From the NCBI GenBank assembly GCA_942159475.1, contig OW804096.1, positions 111,884,194-111,948,193 of the forward strand: DNA of 64,000 nucleotides, written 5' to 3'. The notes below the pieces were generated by a model. That model worked only from the letters and a program-made list of their open reading frames with translations, was not told the origin of the DNA and searched no databases. This document shows, one piece after another, positions 22,062 through 33,083 of the stretch. Position 1 is the first letter of the stretch. Each line of letters opens with the position of its first letter. A program made the position numbers and the translations under genes. This DNA is from Sthenelais limicola (lineage: Eukaryota > Annelida > Polychaeta > Phyllodocida > Sigalionidae).

Positions 22062-22300
22062 ATATATTTGATGTGTCACAGGAAAATGAGCCATAAGTCG
22101 CAAAATTGCTATTTTACTATTGCAAACTTTTTTCCCCAAAATAAAAACATCAAACTGAAAATGTAGAAATAAGTTTTAGCTTTCCTAGTGTTTATCATAA
22201 TTGGAATCGGCATGATCTCATCGTTTCAAATATGATGGTATCTCAAAATTCTTTTTTGTTGCCTTGTGACTCATTTTCCTGTAATACATCACATATACGG
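22062..22300. mobile_element. Short TIR element, ~240 bp (GAAAATGAGYCAYAAG family)
   Basis: The left end reads TTTGATGTGTCACAGGAAAA then TGAGCCATAAGTCGCAA. The right end is the complement (TTGCCTTGTGACTCATTTTC then CTGTAATACATCACATAT). A single end of the same family lies at 48296-48345 (GTGATGTGTTTCGCGAAAAT, then GAGTCACAAGTCGCAAA). No transposase is encoded. Confidence 0.8.
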
Positions 22301-24490
22301 GTGCATCATGGGGAAATTACTGGCTGTAATGGCTCTGTGATTCTTGAACCCATTACTCACACTCACCAATCTTACTTCTACTATGTGAAGCCCCAAGCAT
22401 ATGACAAGGGATGGCTTCAGGAAAGTCGGCTTCGTCGGGGAAGAATGTGTCTTTGTATTATTTCATTGTCCCTTTGCCATGTCTGGTCCAGTATTGAAAT
22501 TGTATTGCTCATATCTATACAGCTATCGCGGAGCTGGTTTTTTTTGTATTGTTGTCATATTTGGTTGATAATCTTCAAATACAGAGTCTTCAATTTGAAT
22601 TGAACTGTACATTGAGCTATTCTAAACTACCTTTATTTGATTGTTTTGTAACCATATGTTGTACATCAAATTTGGAAATTCGTTGCTATACAATATCGTA
22701 CCAAACTACGTATATCATAATGCAGATTTCTAGAAGATTTATAATAGAATGGAAAAAATCACCTTTCTTAAAACTATATGCTAAATACTCCTTTTTTCCG
22801 CCGCCCCCCCCCCCCTTACACACACCATTTAACCTACGGACGGCAGGCTTACCCGTGGAGAACACTCGGAGCAAAAAGGCAAGCTCGTACACTTGTATAT
22901 AAAAGAATCGATCCTTACACGACACTGATTTATCTATTCCCCGATGGGTCACCTCTTATACATAAAACCTTCTTTACTAGCCACCGGAAATAATTAGTCA
23001 CATGACGCGACATTTACTGTAGTGCACCCGGCGGGAGTAGTCAACACTAGAGGGCTATCGGAAGATGTATGAATCTTTTTCCATGCGAGTCCATACTTTT
23101 TTTATATAGCCGAAACCATATGTCTCGATCTATTTCGTGATTCTCCAACTTCTTATGTAACATGTTATCTGGTTAGGTAGGAATTTCTATATGCTGAACA
23201 CTAAGCTGACCATTTAATGTGTCCAAACCTATGGTTTCTGGGTATCGTTAGATAAGGAAAATCAATTGGAACTCATTAGATTCAAAGGTGATTAGGTATT
23301 TAATCGTTGAGTTAATACGTAATGCAAACTAAATCGTTAGCTCGCATGGTAACACGTTCATGATAATGTACACGCTCATGTATTCCGTATATATATATAT
23401 GTAATTGCTACAGGCTTTCCTTATATCAACTGCATAACAATATATATTAAATAGTCCATATGATGGTTCACTTTCACTCTTGATTTGAATGGACACACAC
23501 ATAGGAGTCAAAATAAATTAATACTAGAAATATAAATTTGAGAAACCTCTCAAAAGGCCTCGTATTAAAAGTACCAACACCAAAATCGGAGAAGTTTTAG
23601 AAGTCTTTTGGGTACCAGGCACCCACCCTGTGGCAGGGTCCTTAGCATACCAGACTACAAGTCCTTCCAACAATACATTCTAAACGAATACGCTCATGAA
23701 TATATAGTACATTGTACTGCTACTGTCAATATTGTAATTATTACTAATAATGATGACTATACTGTATATACACCTTCTAGCAAGTGATGCTAAAGCTTCA
23801 AACCCTTTATAATTCAATATGGTTAGACATAGATATAGCTGTTGACTCCAACAAGGGTCGGACTGGGGACCGCTATACCACCAACTGTATATACTTGTAC
23901 ACTGTTGTACGCATACTTTGTACCTTTTACTCGTTTTATTCTTTATTTTTTATTTTTTACTTGTTTACTCATTATTCAATAATATTGTTCATGACTACTG
24001 GGTCTACGCTTGTTGATGTGCAAGTGTCGGTTCAGAAAAGTTCCCTACCCCACTCACCCCCACACACACTCTCTCTCCCGCTGTTTCTCTCGACCCACCA
24101 CCACCAATGCCCTTATTCTTTAGAAGTTAGAAGAGTAGCTAAGAGTAACAAAATCTAGTTGACTGACCTTAAATAGAGTATTGTTGTGTTAAGTCTTAAG
24201 TGCTTGCGAATCCATTTCTGATTGGAACAAGGCGATAATTTGTTGACCCAATTGAGATCTGATGTACCAACCGTTTGTCATAATATCAGTTAGCCATTCC
24301 TTTATCCAACTTTCCCTGTACTACTTACTCACCGTGCATAGTAGTATTCACAAATAGGGAATATTGGCAGGGGAAGTGAAACCGCAAGGAAGACTGTTCA
24401 CAGAACTTTGTGACATATTGTAGTCATTTTTTGTGACATATGGCACTCATGTTCTTACAAAATTCAATACTCTTTTCCTTACATATATAT
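22301..24490. other. Non-coding stretch, no gene supported
   Basis: It contains a 12-C run at 22804-22815 and a short (TA)n at 23388-23400. Overlapping frames of 60-124 codons on both strands lack motifs. Confidence 0.4.
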
Positions 24491-24601
24491 ATTTCTATTA
24501 AGTAATGGTTAAATGAAGATATTTTATAAGTTGTCATATGGTTGATGGTACAGATATATATCACAATATAATTCCCGAAGAATGAATTCCATTTATTGCA
24601 T
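24491..24601. repeat. Dispersed repeat copy (GAGTTGTCATATGGTTGATG family)
   Basis: TTTCTATTAAGTAATGGTTA, AGTTGTCATATGGTTGATGG and GAATGAATTCCATTTATTGC (with nearby bases) recur at 44.88-45.0 kb. The first part also recurs at 58.08-58.13 kb. It appears to be a fragment of the larger unit arrayed at 56.9-58.1 kb. Confidence 0.78.
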
Positions 24602-25249
24602 TATTTTTAAACACTAGTTTGTCATCATTGTTACATAAACTTGTAACCTAAAGGATTAGATAAGGTAAAGAAGACAAATGTAATGGCTATCTAGCACCGT
24701 TATCTTTGAGATAAGCATGACTCGTGATCATAATTTCTTCCATTCGTTACGGTGTACTTGAAAAAGACTTTATATGTATCGCATGCAGGATTTACAAATA
24801 AAACAGAAAGGGAAACATTTCAAGGAGACGCTACACAATCATATTGTTCCTGAAAAGATATATACTTATTATATGTGGTTCTAGACATGTAGGGAATATG
24901 CAATCCTACCCTATGCATGTGTCGTCATCAAAACATCAGGTGAGATTGACACTACGCAAACAATTGTATGCATAAAGCAAAGATATGTAAACATCACTCA
25001 CTTACACCGTGATCATTTCTTGGCCCAATTAGATTATATTGAACTAATTCTCAGTATTGCTTCCACAAACTGTAATATGTTTTCCCGGAAGACATAAGAA
25101 GTCTATTGTTCCCCATGTCTGCCCCGCCCCCCGCCTGCACACCGAAAAAGACCCAAGACCTGGTTCAAACGAGCTAAAATAGGGTACAGTTTTTTTGTAT
25201 TGTCAAGAACAAGAACGACCATATGAAATAGATAAAAATAAATGCTGCC
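24602..25249. other. Non-coding stretch, no gene seen
   Basis: Nothing recognised. Confidence 0.5.
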
Positions 25250-25257
25250 TGAAATAA

Positions 25258-25425
25258 ATTACCTGATGAAGAGCAAATAACGCTCGAAAGCTAGTGATAA
25301 TAAAGATTACCCAAAAAACCAATACTTTTGGGATTTTTCCTCACTATTAAAACCACCTCAACTATAACTATCGGGATCCCCACTATACATGCGATATTTC
25401 TCCCAACTACGCTACTGAAATAAAT
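25258..25425 (+). mobile_element. Possible retroelement tail with hammerhead-like core
   Basis: ACCTGATGAAGAGCAAATAA then CGCTCGAAAGC contains CTGATGA, a GAGC/GCTC stem and GAAA, the conserved parts of a hammerhead ribozyme. Such cores are found in Penelope-like elements and retrozymes. A matching stem I/III with a permitted cleavage base was not found, and stem II has an unpaired A, so activity is doubtful. The following AATAAAG and dense A/C-rich tail look retroposon-like. Confidence 0.35.
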
Positions 25426-26270
25426 TACGTCAAATGAGTGCTTTATTTCAGAGGCAGCAACATGCTGTCATTGAACTGACCATGGTTTAAGTACTTTGTA
25501 TCACAAGGCTCATAAAACGGTAATTAACCGCTCTAAAAAATTATCAGAGGTTTCGATATTTTAAGAAAAATAAAACAGAAAGGGAAACATTTCACAATCA
25601 TTTTTAAAGCATTTATTGCCAAAAGTGTTTTTTAAAAAAATACAGGTAGTATATGTTACTCAAGAATGATACATTCATATATATTTTATTTGACAAGTTT
25701 GTCAGAGAGCATAGAACAGTATGTAAATCTGTTTGTAGTAAGGAGAAATGATTAAGATTTGTTGATAAATCGATGAGGATATAAAAGAAATGGAAATGGA
25801 AATTGTAACTGTAAAAATGTTGATTTTATATGGTAATGCCATATATCATCTATCTCTATCGCTGATAAGAGAATGTTTGTACTTTGTACTTTTCTATTCC
25901 AGTAAAAGCTTGTAATATAATGTAAATGATACTACTCCCTAACTCACCTGTACGAGTTAGGTATGAAATGAAACAAAGTATTTAATTTCACAATACCAAG
26001 GTATTTAAGATCTCTCTATGATGAATATAGGGAGACTAGGAAAACCTGTCTCTTCTTTATCCCTTTTTCCAGAAATTGCATCTTTATATATGTAAATGTG
26101 ATTTAGGAAATAAAGTTATTAAATACATACAAGAATGTCGACCGATATAAAACGAGCGTATCGGCTGTAAAAATCGACGCTAACTTGAAAAATCGCTATA
26201 GTAAGGTCTATGGCGATAATATACATTTATGTCAAATACAGTGTCATTCAGTTGTCCCCTATTGAGTTCT
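25426..26270. other. Non-coding stretch, no gene seen
   Basis: AT-rich and unrecognised. Confidence 0.5.
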
Positions 26271-26380
26271 CCCCCCCCCCCCTTATTATATAACCTTCTG
26301 CTCATTCCCCTACCATCTATTTCCTGCTACCTAACTAGCCCTACTTTATTGCCCCCCCCCCCCCCTCCACACACACACCT
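26271..26380. repeat. Paired poly(C) tracts with CA repeat
   Basis: C runs of 12 (26271-26282) and 14 (26352-26365), the second running into CTCCACACACACACC. Confidence 0.97.
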
Positions 26381-27394
26381 ATCAAACTTTCACTGTTGGC
26401 CATGTAATGCTCGTGCTATCTCAGGCATCAGCTTCTCTTCATCTCTGTATCATATTTGTGATGGGTAAACCCAGGGTCCCTGGTGACTAGAATACTGGGG
26501 AAACAAGATGAGGAAGTTAGTGTTTACTCTAACCTCTCCAACAATCTCTCACTCGCTCCTTGTGTATCGAAAGGGAAATGACAAGCTCTGACACAGGATT
26601 AATATGAACTTCTTATATCAACTCTTCATCAAATCAGGTCTGGTTACATCGCTATTGGCGCCATATTATTGCGAGAAAAGAATAACAACATCTTAAAAGG
26701 CCAAAGGAAAAAGACCTCTGTAAAGTTTAGGCATTTTCTGATTGGTATGTTTACTAAGTGGTGCAGACAGGGACAATCTAATTTTGTGAGTGCTCTAATG
26801 AAAATTGTATCTATTCTATTAGGTTTCTGCAATGAATGGGAGTTACTGGGAATGATGGGGACTACATAGGATTTTAAAGAATGACAACTTTTATAATGTT
26901 CAAAATTATCGTGCCACACACACCCCTGACGAAAGACAGTCTGTTTGTTTTTTATTTTTCAATAAGCTCTCGTCATATACAACGGTATTCTCAGCTTAAA
27001 CTTAGAAGAAAAATACAAATCTAAAACGCGTGTGGTTACCTTTTGGAAATAACATTTCAAATTCAGTCTCTTGGTAATTGTGTGTCAAACCTTCTACCAA
27101 TTAACGACAATTTTATCTCTATTGAAGGGAGCACATTTAGGGAAACCAGTGGGGAAAAACAAAAAAACCCACTTAAATGTGCTACCTCTAAAGAAAAGAA
27201 AAGATGTGATAATTCGATCTATCAAATTTAATCATGCCCATTGCTTATATAGCATTTCTTTGGGAAAACCTTTAAAAGTTAGGATGAAAAAATAGGCTTT
27301 ATACTTATATATCAAGCTATAGTTAGTTGGGCCCTGCGAGCATTCCTTCATATCTTATAAAAATATCTTGTAATTTTTTGTAATTTCTTGTCGT
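26381..27394. other. Non-coding stretch, no gene supported
   Basis: Overlapping frames on both strands at 26.64-26.92 and 27.04-27.30 kb have no motifs. Confidence 0.4.
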
Positions 27395-27585
27395 CATCAT
27401 AGACGCTCCCTAGGAACATGCCTGAGATAGTTTGTCCACTGCTTTCCTGCACACTAAGCTAAGCATTAGGCCTATTTATTCGAATTTCTGACCTTATGTA
27501 TGGAAAGTTTTGAGCAGGGGAGGATGGACAAGGGAGAGGGAGGGAACAGGGGATGTCTACCCGGTGATAAACGGGGGGCAGCTAG
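27395..27585 (+). mobile_element. Helitron-like 3' fragment ending at 27585
   Basis: The end ACCCGGTGATAAACGGGGGG then CAGCTAG, followed by T, is nearly identical to the end at 8682. Upstream homology to that copy includes GCTCCCTAG, AACATGCCT, AGTTTGTCCACTG and a purine-rich stretch ending GGAACAGGGGATGTCTACCC. The hairpin ACCCG...CGGGG precedes CTAG. Confidence 0.78.
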
Positions 27586-27599
27586 TCAGCTATATATTA

Positions 27600-27772
27600 A
27601 TAGGATAGTGTCAAATCAGTTACATCCTCTATCTTCTTCTAAACAGCTGAACGGATTGCTTAGATCTTTGAGGTGCACCATGCAAAGCCATTCCACTATG
27701 TGTCATTATTTTCTTTTCTATATATTTGGGTTAAAAGAAGGTTTAAAACCCCCTGGTACGGGTATTTGCTAG
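27600..27772 (+). mobile_element. Second Helitron-like 3' fragment, nested or adjacent
   Basis: It ends GGTACGGGTATTTGCTAG followed by T, like the 16.7/32.6-kb family (GGGTACTTTGCTAG). It contains AACAGCTGAACGGATTGCTT, a word type common near the 3' ends of animal Helitron/Helentron-like elements. No 5' border was located. Confidence 0.6.
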
Positions 27773-30420
27773 TCAGCATTATTATAAAAGGATTTAAAGT
27801 CTAATCAACCAAGAGAAAACGGCTGCCAGTGAGCCATGGTAAGTGAAGCTCCCACAGTAAAGGATTTAGTTGCATCTCCGAAATATAAATGCGACTTTTA
27901 TGAAGGTCTGTAGCAAAATTGTAGTCAAATAACGTTTAGATTGGTTGGGAAAAGAACAATATAAAAAGTAGAAAATCTTAAGTTTTTGACCAATGTTAAC
28001 TGAAAGTGCTAAGATTATTATTGGAGCTAACAGTAAAAATTTGCGAAAATCTCCAGTTGGAATGATATGATAGAAATTTGTCACCCTAATTGGTGTGACT
28101 CTAATGTGTGGAGGTAATATTAAGTCGCAAAACCCTCGAGGGATCCATTACCACTTCCCTGAATGAACATCCTATGTAAGCACCCTCAACTGTTGGTAAA
28201 CACTCCAAGGGCTTAGGCGAGATGTGGGTGGAAATCCCACGATTAACTTGAGTCTCTCCAAATTTCTTTTTTCTTGCGCTAACATGCGCCAATGGGATGA
28301 TTGAAGGGGAATTACATGACAAAGGAAGATGAAGCGGTAATTAAAGGCATCAGGGGTGAATGAACGCTATGCCTAGACACATCCCACACTTTATAAACTC
28401 TCTTTCAGGGTGTTCTATTATCATAGATTATCCATATGATTATAGGTTCTGCTCCTGTTAAACATGGGTGGTTACCACTACCCCTAGAAAATCTGAACAA
28501 CACTTTCAATCAAACGTTAAATGCCCCCCACAGACATTCTAATGCTGAGCTTATGCTTGGCATGCAAGGGAAATTACAAAGAACTAAATGGACAAGGATG
28601 GAGACCATTATAGGAAGAGATGCGCGGCTAAAAGCTATCAGCTTGTATATACATATATATATATCAGAAATAAAGGAAACTTAAATATACATCCGGTTCG
28701 TCCTCTTCAAGTCTCTACAAAATATATATATTATATATATAGCTCAACTCAGGACTTGAGCCATTTAAACTTTTGTTTTTCATTTTCCCTGTTGAAAATC
28801 GTTAATAAACTCCAAGTTACAATCTGTTGAAAGCTAACGCCTCCCCAAAACAATTATTGACTTGACAGACTTCAGTTACAGACCCAGGGTAATCACGAAC
28901 AGGTGCTCAGAAGGCAAGAATGGGAGAGGGAGTGTCACATAGTCAACACAGGAGACGCCATCAGACGTATAATGCCTATTAGACATACTTCCCACTTCTT
29001 GTGTTAGGTGCCTGACCTTGAATTTTAAATTAAGAGCAGCCGCTGAAGTTTGCTTTTTAGTTTTTTTTTAATTAAATGTCTCCTTAGTATAGAGTAGGTA
29101 TACTCTGCTTCAATAAAAGCCTCATAATCTGACATAGTCCCTTGAAATAGGTACTTTATAGCAGGTCCAGATTGATGAAGAAAATAGACGCAGTTCCTCC
29201 TAGAAACCTGCAGCACTTGATTATCATCAGTACCCCACGCCATGCTCTAGGCACATTAAAGGTTTAGTCTTGACCGGTTTCAACCTGTCCACGAAGTGAG
29301 TTCTTCTATTGGACTAATGGTGCTGTGAATCGGAATGTAAGCCATGGTTGTGGTAAATTAATACCATTGGTACTCCCAGATGCACCAGTTTTGTATGCAG
29401 CGTTGATCTGGGTGACTTTGGAGGCACATGCCCCCATTGCTAACTTTCCCTTTGTGGGTTACTCTGAACAGCAGCTTATTTATCACTGTGTCAATACCGA
29501 TCCCCATAATGCGCGTTACCTCATCACATATGAGCAATCCCACCCAAAATGCGTCATTTGGGTTGAAAACAACACAGCTCATCCAGAGGCTAAAATACAT
29601 AGCTGAGATTCTTCTTCTTGGTATTTTTGGATTCAGGGGAGAAAAATCGTCTTGGGGGAAGTACCCTGCGCTGTTCTTTGTTATATTATTTTAATCAAGA
29701 GGCCAAGAAATTTCTTATTTTCATGCCAACAGCATACATTAAAAACGAAGGTTGTCATATCCAAACCATTGTTTAAAAAATGCGGCTAGTAATTTTGGTG
29801 AAAACCTTATTATTCTGAAATGTTTTGTTGTTACAATAAAAAAAATAACTATGATTAACCTTCCAATTAATTTCTTGCTGATATTTTGTAAGGTTGATCT
29901 AATTGGGAGCTCCCTGTCACTGTGACGGTGAAATATTAATTTTGGAATATATAGGCCTAGAAGAGCTTGAAAACAAACCAAAATTGGTTATAATATTGTC
30001 TGTGATTAGTACGTCAATTGTATTCATGCAGAAATCTCCAGCTAATTCTTGCCAGCTCTACAGTTAACAGTGCTAAGAAAAGTGGGGAGAATACAAATGT
30101 CGCTGTAACGGGGGTCTAGTTTTTATTGATAAATTGATATTACCATGAATCATTTTCTGTAACTGTTAAAATACGTAAGAAACACCAGGGCACATGAATA
30201 AATACAAAAAGAGTTTTTGAACTAATTTGGATAGGAGCCTCAAGCATAAATCAGCATAATAATTTTCAGTCCTGGATCGCCAAATGATGACCAATTGGTG
30301 GAATTGCTAATATGGTGATTTTTGGAGGCTAGCTTAAGCTTCCATCATGTGGCAATATAACGTATCCACATCAAGCATTATAATGGCTGCGTATGAGCAT
30401 ATATCAACAGAAAGTGGTTA
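27773..30420. other. Non-coding stretch, no gene supported
   Basis: Opposed frames of 70-93 codons at 28.10-28.32 and 29.33-29.69 kb are open on both strands, so neither is preferred. Short (TA)n lies near 28650 and 28725. No repeat family recognised. Confidence 0.35.
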
Positions 30421-30423
30421 TTA

Positions 30424-30602
30424 AGATAGAACTGAACAAGAGCTGCATATGTGACAACGTATTCACAAAACGCAAGTGATAATTTTGGTGCATGTCTTTC
30501 ACAAGTACCGAAGGCACGCATGAAAGACATGCACCAAAATACACAAGCATTTTGTGAATGCATTGTTGCTTATATATGCAGCTCGAGTTTAGTTCTATTT
30601 TC
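30424..30602. repeat. Foldback palindrome P3 with GAA apex
   Basis: Arms of about 85-90 nt (left with GAGCTGCATATGTG and TTTTGGTGCATGTCTTTCA, right the complement) are centred on the GAA loop at 30510-30512. The apex reads GTACC-GAA-GGCAC, a five-base inner stem with one A.C mismatch. Outside it the bases facing each other (AA and GC) fit a decayed GA/GA mismatch at the position seen intact in P1, P2 and P4. Arm sequence differs from the other palindromes. Confidence 0.9.
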
Positions 30603-30659
30603 ATGCCATGACATATACTTAAGCATTATTTGATCATTATTTACCTTCAGTTAATGTAG

Positions 30660-30803
30660 GACTAGGTCAGCTCAGCCCAGGTTCATTAGACCTGCTACAC
30701 CTGGTCAGACATGACAAACCTGGTGGTCCAAGCTGACCGACCCCCTGGTCTGATCTGACTAACCTGCTGGGTCTGACCCGACACTGGTCCGACTTGACTG
30801 TCA
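30660..30803. repeat. Degenerate CCTGGTCTGAC minisatellite
   Basis: Five to six diverged units of about 20-25 bp share CCTGGTCNGAC/CTGAC words (CACCTGGTCAGACATGAC, CCCCTGGTCTGATCTGAC, ACACTGGTCCGACTTGAC). GC-rich relative to its surroundings. Confidence 0.75.
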
Positions 30804-31780
30804 AGCAATCAAAATAGTGTCGTAATTTGGCTGCATTCGAAAAAGTGGATTCCGCTAGTGAAATCTACACTTGCATATAATATGCAATGGTCTAATCTGG
30901 CCATGTTTTTGTGGATATGCCCACCTATCATGGCATAATTGTAGATAGATAGTCGTCTTTCGTCCAAAACAATCTAAACATAATTAATATGAATGTTTGC
31001 TTTGGGAGTATTTCATTATATTGTAGCTAATATATGTTGTAACGACAACACAAATATTCCAAAACAATATTTTCCTTCTTTTTTTTTAACAATATTTTCC
31101 TTGCATATCTTTGTTCAAATTAATGATAACGTGGAGTCAAACCCCAAATACATTTAGCGATTACGTTGGGACTGGCAGTGCTGGAGATGTTCCCTATTCT
31201 CGTCACCCGGGCGATATTGATGCTGTAGTATAAATACCAAGCAATTCAGTGAGGGTCAGCATTCCATAGCGTAGTGTCCGTACAGAGCAGATTGCAGAGC
31301 TCGAATTTTGAATTCATTTGCTTATAATTCAGCAAAGTTAGTAGCAATGATGCGATACTGCCAGAATTGTTCTATGGAACAAGTCAAGCCAAGTTGACAG
31401 GGAAAAAATATTTTAGTTGAAAAATTGGATTCCCACAGCCTCATTTTTGCCAAGGAATTCGAGGAAATTGTTATAAGTATGTGTTTTCAGCCCAAATACA
31501 AGTTCTGGTGGTAAGTCTTGATTATGACTTGTCGGATAACTAATAAACTTGAATAAATGTTGAGTAAATGTGAATAGGTACAGTGAAATAAATACAAGTG
31601 ACCTCTTAGTGATTTTATTCTCGTAGGTTCACATGCACATTTGGTAAGAATCAATACTTAGTTTGCTGCCCACTCCCAACTGTGACTGACGTGGTATATC
31701 CAGTGATTACGTAACAACGTCATAGGCTAGAAAACCAAATATCGCCCTTTTGGGAGAATTGGGAGAGGATATATTACTCA
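30804..31780. other. Non-coding stretch, no gene seen
   Basis: Nothing recognised. Confidence 0.5.
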
Positions 31781-32638
31781 TCCATATAATATACGGGAAG
31801 AGCGATTTCTATGAAAAGAGGTAGAAAAGGGGTTTCTTTGTCTCACATGTTCTCGGAATTTGTTGTTTTACAAACCGTTTTACTCTTCTGTAGAGTTCTG
31901 TCCACCCTCTCTGGAGGACGTTGTATGTGGTTTGTGAAGGTATCTGGAGTAGAAATGTGATTTTGAAGCCTTTTTTAAATCGGGATATCCACACTCTATT
32001 TATAGCCTGGGAAAGCCCCTGTGAGATACTACGTCATTAGCCACAAGCTACTGCGTCAATTCAAGGGGGACCCGACTACATGCAGAGGAGTGGCGAGTGA
32101 AGAAGAGGGGTGGGAGAGGGTGGGGGTATTGGAGAGGGGGAGGGGAGGAAAAGGGATTAGGAGGGGAGAATGAGGCAAAGGGAGAGGGTGGGGAAATAGA
32201 AGAGGGGCAGGGAAAGAAGAGGGGCAGGGAAAAGGGGAGGGGAGGGAGAGGATGTATGGAAAGGGACAGAGGGAAGGGAGAGAAAGCGAGGAGGGGGAGC
32301 ATGAGGAAGAGGGGAGGGAGAGGGGGGTATCGGAGATGGGGTTGGGAGAGAAAAACAGGTATGAGAGACAGAGAAGAGTTGGAGGGAAAAGAGGGAGTGG
32401 GGGAAGTGTGGGGAGAGAGGGGGACCGGAGGGAGAGGATGTAAGGGAAAGGACAGAGGAAAGGGAGAAAAAGCAAGAAGGGGGAGCATGAGGAAGAGGTG
32501 AGGGAACAGGGAGGAAATCGAAGATGGGGTTGGGAGAGAAAAACAGGTATGAGAGACAGGAAAGAGGCAGAGGGAAAAGAGGGAGAGGGGGAAGTGTGGG
32601 GAGGGAGGGAGACCGTCCGAGGACGGGTACTTTGCTAG
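31781..32638 (+). mobile_element. Non-autonomous Helitron, copy 2 (858 bp)
   Basis: It begins TCCATATAATATACGGGAAG after an A and ends GGACGGGTACTTTGCTAG before a T. A perfect CCGTCC-GA-GGACGG hairpin sits 10 nt upstream of the terminal CTAG. The first 200 bp are homologous to copy 1 (16715-17192, minus strand). Internally it carries a long purine-rich tract (32095-32610) containing a roughly 186-bp tandem duplication: GGAGCATGAGGAAGAGG recurs with ATG at 32301 and 32487. No Rep/helicase frame. The long Pro/Ser frames on the minus strand are artefacts of the purine tract. Confidence 0.95.
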
Positions 32639-32895
32639 TATATTTATATGCAAGGTCCAGCGGTCAGCCTCCATGCTCACTGTAGGCAGCACCATATGCA
32701 AGGCCATGTTACATAGAGGACGATAGATTGATTGGAGCGAATAGCAAACCAGTGAATTACAAATTTGACATAGTAACCTGTTGGACTGCAAGAGAGCTAT
32801 AGTGGTCATCATATCAGTATTTATTAAGTAAGTAATAAATATTCAATCATGTTTTATTTCCACACCAGGTAAAACTTTATTTTATGTCTTTGTTT

Positions 32896-33083
32896 GGACC
32901 CTGTGTCATGAGAAGGCAATAGACGTTATTATTAAGGCGTTATTTGAGGTTTTTTAAGTGATCCGCAGCACGACTTTGCGCAGCACTATTGCGCAGCACT
33001 ATTGCGCCATGCAACAGTAAGCTACTTAGCGCAACCATAAAGCGATACGGATTTCAGTTAGCGCAACCTCATGCAACGGGGCC
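32896..33083. mobile_element. Small TIR element (GGGCCCNGTTGCATGAG ends)
   Basis: The left end GGACCCTGTGTCATGAG matches the complement of the right end, GGGCCCCGTTGCATGAG, at 13 of 17 positions. Inside are two perfect copies of GCGCAGCACTATT (32978-33003) and two GCGCAACC words. The terminal motif resembles those at 46315 and 19018, suggesting a dispersed family. Confidence 0.55.

Noticed and set aside
25258..25300. Active hammerhead ribozyme
   Set aside because: No stem III partner with a permitted cleavage triplet was found and stem II has an extra A; kept only as a hammerhead-like motif.
29325..29606. 93-codon plus-strand frame
   Set aside because: An 80-codon minus-strand frame covers the same bases with equal plausibility, so no orientation can be supported.
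32048..32812. 254-codon minus-strand frame rich in Pro and Ser
   Set aside because: It lies in the purine-rich tract and tandem duplication of a Helitron copy. Several overlapping frames are open for the same compositional reason.
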